Shown one piece after another: positions 1 to 7,621 of a stretch of DNA of 56,445 nt (position 1 is its first letter; each line of letters opens with the position of its first letter). This DNA is from Parabacteroides faecalis (lineage in GTDB: Bacteria > Bacteroidota > Bacteroidia > Bacteroidales > Tannerellaceae). Both the position numbers and the translations under genes were made by a program. The notes beneath the pieces are model-generated. The model ran no database searches, was not told where the DNA came from, and saw only the letters and a program-made list of their open reading frames with translations. The stretch is taken from positions 1 through 56,445 of the forward strand of contig NZ_JAKZMM010000028.1 of the NCBI RefSeq assembly GCF_022809355.1. Direction: 5' to 3'.

Positions 1-12
1 TTTTTATCTTTG

Positions 13-20
13 CAAAGGTA
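13..20 (-). promoter_or_regulatory. Possible -7 promoter element reading out of the left edge
   Basis: On the minus strand this reads TACCTTTG, a match to the Bacteroidetes -7 consensus TAnnTTTG. It would drive a gene starting just beyond the left edge. The overlapping plus-strand reading TATCTTTG (5-12) also matches, but no plus-strand gene follows it. The promoter call is inferred from the motif alone. Confidence 0.3.
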
Positions 21-134
21 ATATGTAAAGCCTTTTAGTAAGACTTATTTTATCTGTAGAGTTTTTTAGTAACGTATCAAAAAAGTGTAAAGTAAATTTA
101 GGCATAGTCAATCTCAATTATCAATTCTCAAAAA

Positions 135-282
135 GCCGGCGTGTTTTTATCATTTCACGCCGGCTTTTCAGCAAAAGACGCCGGCTTTTTCTCTCTTTAT
201 GCCTACCTTTCTAAATCAAATAAACGAGAACCGATTTCGATCCTCGTTGGATCTGTTTTCGATTCTCGTTTAGTTTGATTGG
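135..282. repeat. Intergenic palindromic repeat arrays (GCCGGC array and 22-bp CGAGAATCG array)
   Basis: Three GCCGGC cores flanked by A or T tracts begin at 135, 159 and 180. The last two are in the same orientation with a 21-bp offset, and the first is inverted, so the first two form a hairpin. A second array lies at 225-270: the 11-mers at 238 (CGATCCTCGTT) and 260 (CGATTCTCGTT) are exactly 22 bp apart, with an inverted copy of the motif at 222-230. No gene lies between 1 and 396. The architecture resembles arrays elsewhere in this window. Function is unknown. Confidence 0.7.
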
Positions 283-308
283 TATTCTTCTATTATATAG
301 CTACTATA

Positions 309-382
309 CCATAGGCGATTTTTCTTTATACCCTTCACACACCTATTCATTTACCTAATTGTCAGTCACTTCCTGTGAAGGG
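309..382 (-). repeat. 74-bp dispersed element, copy A
   Basis: Read on the minus strand, this 74-bp block aligns without gaps to 39701-39774 (plus strand) at 57 of 74 positions counted by eye. The ends and the TGTGTGAAGGGTATAAA core are best conserved. Inside it, CCCTTCACA and TGTGAAGGG form a 9-bp inverted repeat about 34 bp apart. It lies just downstream of the ferredoxin gene and next to a GCCGGC palindrome array, as does the other copy. It may be a small MITE-like or structured-RNA element. No coding potential is seen. Confidence 0.65.
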
Positions 383-396
383 TGTGAAATCTTTCC

Positions 397-1182
397 TTAT
401 AAGAACATTTCTGGGGCTTTGCGGGCACTGAAATTCTTATATAAGTATTCCGCGAAAGGATTCGGGAAAGTTCTAGCCTCTTCCGGACACTCTTTCACAC
501 AGGCACAACACTTAATACAACGTGTCGGATCACTATACATCTCATCATTAACAATTGAAATAGCACTTACTGGACAAACACCTATACAGTGTCCACATAA
601 ATTACAACGAGATGCATCTACCAACGGAGCAGCAGGTGCCGACGGCTTCTTTTCTTTATAAGGTCGGTTGCCTTTTATCTGCAAAGAAGACAGAGATTCC
701 AACGAAGAACAAGCCTCCAACTTTTCCAATGCATGCTGACCGAAGAGGAAGGCTTCGTCATGATCTTTCTGATCCGGGCGACCCGATGCTACCGGATATT
801 GAGATGTACTGAATGAATGTTCACCCACAAAAGCAGCGGCAGCCAACAATGTAAAACCTTGCTGCACCAACAAATCCGACAACTCCAACAACGCATCTTC
901 ATAATCCCTGTTTCCGTAAACAACGACAGGAACAACCGGAGAATCTTTTCCCACAAACTTTTTCAAACGTTCTATTGCTGTATCGGCAACACGCCCGCCA
1001 TACACAGGCACTGCAACAACTGTCAATTCACGTTCTACCACTTCCTCAGAGTCCGGCATTTCATACGTCAAATCTGATTCTGAAAAAGATACCGCTCCCA
1101 TTCCTTCCACAATAGCATGAGCTATTTTAGCGGAAGTATGCGTGGGAGAAAAATAAATGACATGTACATGTTTATAATTCAT
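397..1182 (-). CDS. EFR1-type flavodoxin-like / 2x[4Fe-4S] ferredoxin
   Basis: The 261-residue protein has a flavodoxin-like N-terminal half, with the loop SPTHTS near residues 12-17 where flavodoxins hold the FMN phosphate. Its C-terminal half is a bacterial-type ferredoxin with two CxxCxxCxxxCP motifs (Cys193/196/199/203 and Cys222/225/228/232). It is a cytoplasmic electron carrier of the EFR1 type. It is the last gene of the iorA-iorB-thioredoxin operon and its start overlaps the previous stop by 4 bp. Because the IorA encoded here lacks its own ferredoxin domain, this protein is a plausible electron acceptor for IorAB. That pairing is inferred from position only. Confidence 0.85.
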   Translation of the reverse strand: MNYKHVHVIYFSPTHTSAKIAHAIVEGMGAVSFSESDLTYEMPDSEEVVERELTVVAVPVYGGRVADTAIERLKKFVGKDSPVVPVVVYGNRDYEDALLELSDLLVQQGFTLLAAAAFVGEHSFSTSQYPVASGRPDQKDHDEAFLFGQHALEKLEACSSLESLSSLQIKGNRPYKEKKPSAPAAPLVDASRCNLCGHCIGVCPVSAISIVNDEMYSDPTRCIKCCACVKECPEEARTFPNPFAEYLYKNFSARKAPEMFL

Positions 1183-1706
1183 TTCTTTAACGCTCCTTCT
1201 ATTTGATTCATCAACTCTGCAAATTCTTGATCTGTATATCCTTTGCTGGTATAAATCACTTTTCCGTCTTTTCCGATCAGATAACTGCGCGGAATCAGAT
1301 TTTTGGCAAAAGCATTAAAGATAGCCCGATTCTTATCCGGATACAGCGGGAAAGAAAACCCTTTCTTCTCGTTATATTTCTTCAAGTCGGCATCCGTGTG
1401 TTCCCGCCCGATCACCAGCATCACAAAATCTTTATTGTCTTTATATTTCGGCCAAAGCTGATCCTTTACTGCTGCCAATTCTTTCTGACAAGGCGGACAC
1501 CAGGTAGCAAACAGATTCACCAAAATAACTTTCCCTTTGAAAGAAGAGGAAGCCACTTGTGTCCCGTTGTCATGTACGATTGTGAAAGTAGGCATTGAAT
1601 CACCCACTTTGACAATATCGTTTGAATCATTCTGGGCCCAGGCAACACAGGCCAGCAAAAGAGCCATCGAAATAAATAAGAATTTCTTCATAGATGAACT
1701 ATTCAT
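1179..1706 (-). CDS. TlpA/ResA-like thioredoxin-fold protein, exported
   Basis: The 175-residue protein has an N-terminal signal sequence (hydrophobic stretch about residues 9-23, likely cleavage after AWA) followed by an AhpC/TSA-Redoxin fold with the active site WCPPC at residues 69-73. It also has the conserved cis-Pro region (LIPRSYLI). TlpA-like proteins reduce or isomerise thiols outside the cytoplasm. A second in-frame ATG lies at codon 6 and could be the real start. It sits between iorB (23-bp gap) and the ferredoxin (4-bp overlap), which is odd for an envelope protein in an operon of cytoplasmic redox enzymes. Either a shared thiol role or simple co-transcription is possible. Confidence 0.85.
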   Translation of the reverse strand: MNSSSMKKFLFISMALLLACVAWAQNDSNDIVKVGDSMPTFTIVHDNGTQVASSSFKGKVILVNLFATWCPPCQKELAAVKDQLWPKYKDNKDFVMLVIGREHTDADLKKYNEKKGFSFPLYPDKNRAIFNAFAKNLIPRSYLIGKDGKVIYTSKGYTDQEFAELMNQIEGALKK

Positions 1707-1729
1707 TTTAATACACCTTCTTCCTATCT

Positions 1730-2314
1730 TTACTGATTGTGCTTCTGGGCCAGTTCATATCCAGCCTTCAGCGCTTTCAGGTTCATGGCAACGATTTCTT
1801 CTCCCTTACGGGCAAAGATACTGCGAACCCCTTCTTCAATCTTTTCATATTCGATTCCCAAGAAAGGAGTTGCCGCTCCCAACATCACAATATTGGCAGC
1901 CCGAACTGAACCGGCTTCTTTGGCAATAGCCTCTACATCCAAAACTACTTTATGCGGCAGTTTATCCAATTCGGCATTTACCTTCTCCATTTCCGGATAA
2001 TTCGGAATATTGATAAACGGTTGAGAATTGGTAACCAACCAACCCTCTTTACTCAGATAAGGCAGATAACGCAGACTTTCCATCGGTTCGAGAGAAATAA
2101 TCAGATCGGCATGTCCCAACGGGATTAAATCCGAAGCAATTGGCTGATCAGACAAGCGCAGGTTTGACTGCACGTCACCTCCACGCTGGCTCATTCCGTG
2201 TACTTCCGCCTGCTTCATATACAAACCTTCCTTCAAAGCAGCTTCACCGATAGCGGCGGCAATTGAAAGAATACCTTGTCCGCCTACTCCTGACAATATA
2301 ATATCTGTTTTCAT
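1730..2314 (-). CDS. iorB: Indolepyruvate:ferredoxin oxidoreductase, beta subunit
   Basis: This 194-residue protein is the gamma-domain partner of a 2-oxoacid:ferredoxin oxidoreductase. The GVGGQGIL glycine motif at residues 10-17 and the HGMSQRGGDVQSNLR segment (about residues 39-53) are hallmarks of the POR gamma/IorB family. With IorA it decarboxylates aryl 2-oxoacids (indolepyruvate, phenylpyruvate and similar) to aryl-acetyl-CoA and reduces ferredoxin, or runs in reverse. It is translationally coupled to iorA, with start and stop overlapping by 4 bp. Its length is normal for the family. Confidence 0.92.
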   Translation of the reverse strand: MKTDIILSGVGGQGILSIAAAIGEAALKEGLYMKQAEVHGMSQRGGDVQSNLRLSDQPIASDLIPLGHADLIISLEPMESLRYLPYLSKEGWLVTNSQPFINIPNYPEMEKVNAELDKLPHKVVLDVEAIAKEAGSVRAANIVMLGAATPFLGIEYEKIEEGVRSIFARKGEEIVAMNLKALKAGYELAQKHNQ

Positions 2315-3909
2315 TTCTTATTTGCTTTTTTCTTTCTGGTTAATGTTTGAATACACTCTCGACGCGGAATCAATACGGAAACACCCTTATATTCAATTTC
2401 CTCACGGATAATGGCTTTCATTTCCTCATAATTCTTCTTCAACGGAATCATGACCCGAATATGAGCCGGATCAACACCAATACCTGCACAAATAGATTCC
2501 AAGCGACCTGTTCCGGCAGAGTCTTGTCCACCTGTCATGGCCGTCGTCTCATTGTCGGATATTACAATCGTAATATTCGTATTCTCATTGACACAATCCA
2601 GCAAACCTGTCATACCCGAATGCGTGAAAGTAGAATCACCGATCACGGAAACAGCCGGGAAAACACCCGCATCCGAAGCACCTTTTGCCATGGTGATTGA
2701 AGCACCCATGTCAATACAAGAATCAATTGCCCGGAATGGAGGCAAAGCGCCCAAGGTATAACAACCGATATCACCAAAGACTTTAGCCGTCGGATATTCT
2801 GCCAGTACTTCATTCAAGGCCTGATACATATCCCGGTGGCCACAACCCTGGCAAAGAGCAGGCGGACGTTGTTCTACGACTTCCGGTTTTGCATAATACT
2901 CGGTGATCTCCAAGCCCAAAGCAACACCTACAGCATCCGGAGTCAATTCGCCATCACGCTGCAAGGTTCCATCCAAACGACCATGCACCTTCAAACCTTT
3001 ACTCAGCAAGCCTTTCAACTGCTGTTCTACAACCGGATAACCTTCTTCCAATACCAGAATCTCATCGCAAGCATCAACCAAACGTTCCAGTTTCTCCTGA
3101 GGAACCGGATACTGCGTAATCTTCAATACCGGATGCTTGAATCCATTCGGACAGTTTTCAGAAAGATAGTTATAAGCAATACCTGTTGTAATAATACCTA
3201 AAGACTTATCCGGTCCATCGAAATATACATTATAGGGAGAATTTTCTGATTCCTGCATGAATATTTCCTGAGCCGCAATCAGCTTCTTATACCGCTGACG
3301 AGCCAAAGCCGGCAACAAGATAAAACACTGACGACCGTCTTCTGGACAATGCATTGGCAATTGTTCTTTCATCGGTTGCGTTTCCACACCAGCACGCGAA
3401 TGCGCCATACGTGTTGTTACACGCAACAAAATCGGATATCCTAATTTTTCTGATAGTTCGAAACCATGATAAACCATATCATATGCTTCCTGCTGACTGG
3501 AAGGTTCCAGCATCGGAATCATGGCAAAATTACCATACATACGGTTATCCTGTTCATTCTGTGAAGAGTGCATCGAAGGATCGTCGGCAGTCAGAATAAT
3601 CATACCTCCATTGATTCCACTCATAGCTGCATTCATAAAGCAATCGGCAGCTACATTCAGTCCGACATGCTTCATACAGCACAACGAACGCTTTCCCGCA
3701 TAACTCATACCCAACGCAGCTTCCATGGCTGTCTTTTCGTTAGCACTCCAGTTACAATGAATCTTCCGTTCACGAGCCACCGGAGAATTCTGGATATATT
3801 CAGTTACTTCAGTAGAAGGCGTTCCCGGATAGGCATATACACCCGAAAGACCAGCATCAATAGCCGCCTGGGCAATTGCCTCATCCCCTAAAAAAAGATG
3901 TTTTCCCAT
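2311..3909 (-). CDS. iorA: Indolepyruvate:ferredoxin oxidoreductase, alpha subunit, lacking the ferredoxin domain
   Basis: The 532-residue thiamine-pyrophosphate enzyme has the pyrimidine-binding domain first (YPGTPSTEVTEY near residue 27). The C-terminal TPP domain carries the CQGCGHRD motif and the GDSTF...SDNETTAMTG metal/TPP motif. Classical IorA proteins continue for about 70 more residues with a two-cluster ferredoxin domain. This one stops after a lysine-rich tail with no CxxCxxC motif, so the intramolecular iron-sulfur relay is missing. Electrons must leave through another carrier, perhaps the ferredoxin three genes downstream. It is the first gene of the operon, with a -7 promoter motif about 35 bp upstream. 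Confidence 0.92.
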   Translation of the reverse strand: MGKHLFLGDEAIAQAAIDAGLSGVYAYPGTPSTEVTEYIQNSPVARERKIHCNWSANEKTAMEAALGMSYAGKRSLCCMKHVGLNVAADCFMNAAMSGINGGMIILTADDPSMHSSQNEQDNRMYGNFAMIPMLEPSSQQEAYDMVYHGFELSEKLGYPILLRVTTRMAHSRAGVETQPMKEQLPMHCPEDGRQCFILLPALARQRYKKLIAAQEIFMQESENSPYNVYFDGPDKSLGIITTGIAYNYLSENCPNGFKHPVLKITQYPVPQEKLERLVDACDEILVLEEGYPVVEQQLKGLLSKGLKVHGRLDGTLQRDGELTPDAVGVALGLEITEYYAKPEVVEQRPPALCQGCGHRDMYQALNEVLAEYPTAKVFGDIGCYTLGALPPFRAIDSCIDMGASITMAKGASDAGVFPAVSVIGDSTFTHSGMTGLLDCVNENTNITIVISDNETTAMTGGQDSAGTGRLESICAGIGVDPAHIRVMIPLKKNYEEMKAIIREEIEYKGVSVLIPRRECIQTLTRKKKANKK

Positions 3910-3942
3910 GTTATTATGATATTAATGTCTTGTTTCAAACGT

Positions 3943-3950
3943 CAAAGATA
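3943..3950 (-). promoter_or_regulatory. Promoter (-7 element) of the iorAB operon
   Basis: On the minus strand this reads TATCTTTG, a perfect TAnnTTTG -7 element, 33 bp before the iorA start. The sequence about 19 bp further upstream (CTTT) is only a weak match to the -33 TTTG. Confidence 0.65.
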
Positions 3951-3980
3951 CGTTTTTTGTTATATATTGAAAGCTATTCA

Positions 3981-5021
3981 TCAGAAAATCTTTCTTCTGT
4001 TAAGTTCCGAACGGTATCTCGCAGCATTTCTATTGTGTTCTGCCAAAGTTACCGCAAAATTATGACGACCGGAAAAGTCCTCCTTCGCACACATATATAA
4101 ATAACGGTGTTTCGTATAATTCAAGACCGCATCCAATGCCTGAATCGAAGGAATCCGGATCGGTCCGGGAGGCAGACCTGCATATTTATACGTATTATAT
4201 GGAGAATCGACCTCCAGATGCTTATCTAATATGCGACGGAGAGAAAAATCACCTACGGCAAACTTCACGGTCGGATCAGCCTGCAAAGGAATACCTGCTT
4301 TCAGACGATTCAGATACAATCCGGCAATCACCGGATATTCATCTACAGCAGCCGATTCTTCTTCCACGATTGACGCCAATACCGAAACCTCAACCGGACT
4401 TAATCCGGCAGCCTGAGCTTTCTCTTGTCGGGAAGCATTCCAAAATACTTTATATTCCCGTTTCATCCGGGCCATAAACCGCTCGGGAGACACATTCCAA
4501 TACACTTCATAGGTATTAGGTATAAACATGGCGACTATGGTTTGCCTATTAAATCCCATAGAAGCACACCAGGCAGAATCATTCATCAGACGAAGCAAAG
4601 TATCACCTTTCAACATCAGCTCTTCATCCATTCTTTTTGCCAGTTCTTCCCGCGAACGCACACCTATAAACGTAAGCCGGATGGCTTCCTGATGCCCGCT
4701 TCGCAAACGCCGAACTAAATCCAGATTACTCATCTTCGGATCTACCCGATACCGTCCTGTCTTCAGATGCCCCTCATAATTCATCCAGGAAGCCAACTGA
4801 CGAAAACTTCCAATATGTAAACAAGCAGCCGAATCTTCCAGTTCCTGACATAACTGATCCCAATCTTTTTGTTCGTCAATATAAACATACACAGGTTTTT
4901 CGGAAAAGAAATTAGGAGCCCATACTATCCGATAAATCCAAAGACCACAACAAAATAGAATCAGGAATACCGCAATACTACAGATCCAAATCCAATGATG
5001 AAAGGAAAAGCGTTTATTCAT
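3981..5021 (-). CDS. mltG: Endolytic murein transglycosylase MltG
   Basis: The 346-residue inner-membrane protein has one N-terminal membrane segment (about residues 10-30) and a YceG/MltG domain outside. The catalytic region is clear: LASIVEEES with the general acid/base glutamate, then LQADPTVKFA and the YNTYKYAGLPPGPI segment near residue 280. MltG cleaves nascent glycan strands and is thought to set the end of peptidoglycan synthesis. The LysM-like N-terminal part is divergent, as is usual in Bacteroidetes. It appears monocistronic, 71 bp downstream of which the iorA start lies. Confidence 0.92.
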   Translation of the reverse strand: MNKRFSFHHWIWICSIAVFLILFCCGLWIYRIVWAPNFFSEKPVYVYIDEQKDWDQLCQELEDSAACLHIGSFRQLASWMNYEGHLKTGRYRVDPKMSNLDLVRRLRSGHQEAIRLTFIGVRSREELAKRMDEELMLKGDTLLRLMNDSAWCASMGFNRQTIVAMFIPNTYEVYWNVSPERFMARMKREYKVFWNASRQEKAQAAGLSPVEVSVLASIVEEESAAVDEYPVIAGLYLNRLKAGIPLQADPTVKFAVGDFSLRRILDKHLEVDSPYNTYKYAGLPPGPIRIPSIQALDAVLNYTKHRYLYMCAKEDFSGRHNFAVTLAEHNRNAARYRSELNRRKIF

Positions 5022-5055
5022 ATATATTTAATGAATTGATTTTCAGATTCAGCCA

Positions 5056-5063
5056 CAAAATTA
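5056..5063 (-). promoter_or_regulatory. Probable promoter (-7 element) of mltG
   Basis: The minus strand reads TAATTTTG (TAnnTTTG) 34 bp upstream of the mltG start. No good -33 TTTG is present at the expected distance. Confidence 0.45.
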
Positions 5064-5095
5064 GTATCTTTTTTCCGAAAAAACACGTCAAAAGT

Positions 5096-5126
5096 ATTGT
5101 TTATTAAAAAATAAGATTTACCTTTG
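5096..5126 (+). promoter_or_regulatory. Promoter of tRNA-Ser(GCU)
   Basis: ATTG at 5096-5099 (-33-like) is separated by 19 bp from TACCTTTG at 5119-5126 (-7). The tRNA begins 41 bp further on. Spacing and both boxes fit the Bacteroidetes housekeeping promoter. Confidence 0.7.
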
Positions 5127-5167
5127 CAACGCAATTCCAAAACAATTGCAGCAGTCATAAAAAACTT

Positions 5168-5254
5168 GGAAGTTTGGGTGAGTGGCTGAAACCAACAGTT
5201 TGCTAAACTGTCGTACGGGTAACCGTACCGGGGGTTCGAATCCCCCAGCTTCCG
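5168..5254 (+). tRNA. tRNA-Ser (anticodon GCU)
   Basis: The 87-nt sequence folds as a class II tRNA. The acceptor stem GGAAGTT pairs with AGCTTCC (one G-T pair). The anticodon stem ACAGT/ACTGT encloses the loop TTGCTAA with anticodon GCT. A long variable arm (TACGGGTAACCGTA) and the T-loop GTTCGAATC follow. The discriminator is G and CCA is not encoded. It decodes AGC and AGU. A minus-strand open frame that crosses it is spurious. Confidence 0.97.
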
Positions 5255-5256
5255 CA

Positions 5257-5289
5257 AAACGGTGATTATCCAAAAGATGATCACCGTTT
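5257..5289. terminator. Bidirectional terminator between tRNA-Ser and the C11 protease gene
   Basis: AAACGGTGAT and ATCACCGTTT form a perfect 10-bp stem around a 13-nt loop, followed by a T run on the plus strand. It would end the tRNA transcript and can also stop the protease transcript arriving from the right. Confidence 0.75.
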
Positions 5290-5299
5290 TTGTTTATCC

Positions 5300-6562
5300 T
5301 CACCACATTCCTAAACTTTCAGTCCAAGCCAAACCTTTATAATAGGTATTCCAATCGGTATATTTTGTATTGTTCTGAAAAGGGAAGTAAGACGAAAAGC
5401 CGGAAAAAGAATGAATAGGCATATTGCCGCCCCAACCACCATAATAAACCGAATAACAGGTAGGCGTATTGGCTTTATAAGGAACAGCTACATCAAGTGC
5501 TTGTTCCCAACGACTGTATTCTTCTTCGGTTGCCAACTGTTCTACCAAGTCTCCGAAGTCATAATAGGCCTGTTTATACACACCATTATACCGACGATCC
5601 GGATCATATACTTGTACATCCGCCAAATCTGCTTCTGTCAATGAATAGATTTTATCGGAATGTGCCTGATAAATCGCCCGGGTTTCGTCGGCCAAAGCAG
5701 TCAGACCCGAAGTCTGTACTACCGAAATAGCCGCACCAGAAGTCCAATGATTGTTACTTCCGCCTACACCTCCGGCATAAAGATCGGCATACGAATTATA
5801 ATACGCTTCAGCCATACCTACAACATCAGCCTGTGTATCGGCAAACAAAGGATCCAATACCAGATCATAAGGAGAACCCGGACCGGGAGTTTCCAATGGA
5901 CAAGCAACGATATAATTCGTATAATTCCTAAATTGATAAGCCACTTCTATACCTTGCATAAAGCAGGCATCAAAATAAATAAAGTCAAAACCGGAAGCTT
6001 TTCCCAAAAGCTCCGTACCTTTTGCCACAGCCTCTTCCAAATCCAAAATATCCATTTGCGGGCCACTGCTGCCACCATCCTGACCAAATGAACGAAGCGA
6101 TTTCGAAACAGGCAACCAGCCATCGCCGTGCGACCAGAGAACCAGTCCGTAACTTTTCGCCGGATAAGTTGAAAAAGCCCGCTGGAATACGTCCGTCATC
6201 CGTTCAACCGTTACCGATGAAGCATCCTGTTCCGGATACTCATATACCAACGTTTCCTCGACCAAGCCGGTTCGAGCATTCTTTCCGATATGTATTAACT
6301 GCGGTAAAGCCGTGTTTCCCTGTTTATCCTTATTCACATCCACATATACCAGCAAATGATTCTTTTCCGATACAGATTCCATACCTAAAAGCATCTCGTC
6401 ATAGTCATCCAATGCAAAGGAAGACAATGAGTTTTCGGCCGCCAGATAGACCAAAATCGTTCGATTGGGCAAATCCTCTTCCGAGAATTCCGGTTCTGAA
6501 TCCGAACATCCCAACCCTATAAAAGGAGTCAATAACAACAGGATTCGAAAAACAAGCTTCAT
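5300..6562 (-). CDS. Clostripain-like C11 cysteine peptidase, lipoprotein
   Basis: I chose the ATG at 6562 because it begins a lipoprotein signal peptide (LLLLTPFIGLGCSDS, with the lipobox LGC). A longer frame open to 6643 adds only non-signal residues. The 420-residue product contains the C11 catalytic dyad: His in VLWSHGDGW and Cys in FIYFDACFMQGIEVAY. The N-terminal LVYLAAENSLS strand is typical of the family. Gut Bacteroidales C11 peptidases are secreted, self-processing proteases cutting after Arg or Lys. Lipidation suggests a place on the membrane or cell surface. Substrate is unknown. Confidence 0.9.
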   Translation of the reverse strand: MKLVFRILLLLTPFIGLGCSDSEPEFSEEDLPNRTILVYLAAENSLSSFALDDYDEMLLGMESVSEKNHLLVYVDVNKDKQGNTALPQLIHIGKNARTGLVEETLVYEYPEQDASSVTVERMTDVFQRAFSTYPAKSYGLVLWSHGDGWLPVSKSLRSFGQDGGSSGPQMDILDLEEAVAKGTELLGKASGFDFIYFDACFMQGIEVAYQFRNYTNYIVACPLETPGPGSPYDLVLDPLFADTQADVVGMAEAYYNSYADLYAGGVGGSNNHWTSGAAISVVQTSGLTALADETRAIYQAHSDKIYSLTEADLADVQVYDPDRRYNGVYKQAYYDFGDLVEQLATEEEYSRWEQALDVAVPYKANTPTCYSVYYGGWGGNMPIHSFSGFSSYFPFQNNTKYTDWNTYYKGLAWTESLGMW

Positions 6563-6640
6563 TTTTATACAGATTTCCATTTCTAACATGACTTCGTGAG
6601 GAAATAATACCAGCAGCACAGCAGTTCCCCTCAAAGTCTC

Positions 6641-6672
6641 CAAAGATATTGAAATTCCAAACGATCCACAAA
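6641..6672 (-). promoter_or_regulatory. Promoter of the C11 peptidase gene
   Basis: Reading the minus strand, TTTG (6672-6669) is followed after 20 bp by TATCTTTG (6648-6641). Both match the Bacteroidetes -33/-7 consensus. This supports a start at 6562 with a leader of about 75 nt. Confidence 0.7.
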
Positions 6673-6790
6673 CAGAATGAATGATTTATAAGTTTGTCAT
6701 TATTCCCTGTTTCTAAAAAGAAAGAACAGATATCTATTTATCCGTTTTCTCTCACCTAAAGTTTTTATTCGGCCGAATCATTCTTTAATC

Positions 6791-6874
6791 CACGCCGCGG
6801 ATTACTTAGTTTACGTCGTGGATTAAGTAGTTCACGACGTGGATTACTTAGTTTACGCCGTGAACTAAAGAATT
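6791..6874. repeat. Four-unit tandem array, exact 21-bp period
   Basis: Units begin at 6791, 6812, 6833 and 6854. Each opens with a short quasi-palindrome (CACGCCGCGG, TACGTCGTGG, CACGACGTGG, TACGCCGTGA) and continues with an AT-rich half close to ATTACTTAGTT. No insertions break the 21-bp spacing, so each palindrome lies on the same helix face two turns apart. A weaker unit may precede it at 6770. It lies about 120 bp upstream of the C11 peptidase promoter and 75 bp beyond the toxin-antitoxin terminator. No gene lies between 6563 and 7001. Confidence 0.8.
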
Positions 6875-6950
6875 CATTGTTTATTTCACATAAAAAGGAA
6901 AAAGGATTTTTAATTTTCAGAACAAGAGAACACCTAAAAAATTGAACACA

Positions 6951-6983
6951 AAAAAACGGAGAGACCCGCAGATCTCTCCGTTC
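6951..6983 (-). terminator. Terminator of the HigBA-type operon; copy 1 of a 33-bp duplicate
   Basis: On the minus strand AACGGAGAGA and TCTCTCCGTT form a 10-bp stem around 8 nt, followed by six T: a rho-independent terminator. All 33 bases are identical to 7665-7697. Confidence 0.85.
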
Positions 6984-7001
6984 ATTATTATATATACCAC
7001 C

Positions 7002-7307
7002 TTAAAGAGGTCGAAGTTCGACAGTCAAACCCATAGCTGCAGCTATCTTATATAAAGTCGCAACAGAAGGGACTGTTAATCCTCGTTCTATTCTCGAAAT
7101 ATATCCTTTATCAGCACCAATACGCTTTGCTAATTCAGCTTGTGTCAAATGTGCATTCTTCCGAGCCTCCAGAAGTATCTGAGCATTATATTCTTCCCAT
7201 GCTTTTTCCCTATTTTTTTCTCGTTCAGCAGAACCTTCTTTACCCAGACCTTCATCCAGCCAAGTGTCGATATCATACAGATCTTTACCGATTTCCTTTA
7301 GTTCCAT
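7002..7307 (-). CDS. XRE-family antitoxin (HigA-type)
   Basis: This 101-residue protein has an acidic N-terminal segment rich in Glu and Lys, then a Cro/C1 helix-turn-helix (LTQAELAKRIGADKGYISRI, about residues 53-72) and a C-terminal hydrophobic end (MGLTVELRPL). Antitoxins of this kind bind and neutralise the RelE-fold toxin and repress the operon. It overlaps the 3' end of the toxin gene by 23 bp, in toxin-first order, as in higBA. A perfect 8-bp inverted repeat upstream of the toxin is its likely operator. Confidence 0.87.
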   Translation of the reverse strand: MELKEIGKDLYDIDTWLDEGLGKEGSAEREKNREKAWEEYNAQILLEARKNAHLTQAELAKRIGADKGYISRIERGLTVPSVATLYKIAAAMGLTVELRPL

Positions 7308-7617
7308 AATATTCCTCTTTTAATCTTAAAGCCTTTTCTATCTCACGTTCAGGTATTCTTTGTGTCTTTTTTCTAAAAGCATTAAATAAAATAACTACTG
7401 TATTCCCATCATATATGAAAAAGATTCTAAACTCATTGTTCCCATAATTAATCCTGAATTCATATAATCCATCTCTAATGAACTTAATAAAATGCCTCGG
7501 TAACTTATCTTCTACTTTAAACAAGTCCAAAGCTCTTCTTATTTTATTAACTTCATTTGGAGAAAGTGTTTTAATGAAATCAGAGAAGTATTGTTTATAT
7601 GCTATAATCTTTCTCAT
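7285..7617 (-). CDS. RelE/ParE-superfamily toxin (HigB / Gp49-like)
   Basis: I chose the ATG at 7617 (MRKIIAYKQ). The frame stays open to 7644, but that longer start lies inside the operator. The 110-residue protein has the pattern of the phage Gp49-like HigB group: helical N-terminus, then FIRDGLYEFRINYGNNEFRIFFIYDGNTVVILFNAFRKKTQ-type strands with basic residues. Such toxins cleave mRNA on the ribosome. It is co-transcribed with the XRE antitoxin. The -7 motif ends only five bases before the ATG, so the transcript may be nearly leaderless. Confidence 0.87.
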   Translation of the reverse strand: MRKIIAYKQYFSDFIKTLSPNEVNKIRRALDLFKVEDKLPRHFIKFIRDGLYEFRINYGNNEFRIFFIYDGNTVVILFNAFRKKTQRIPEREIEKALRLKEEYYGTKGNR

Positions 7618-7621
7618 AGGA

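Noticed and set aside
5018-5284. Minus-strand open frames over tRNA-Ser(GCU)
   Set aside because: They cross a clearly folded tRNA and its promoter and have no protein character.
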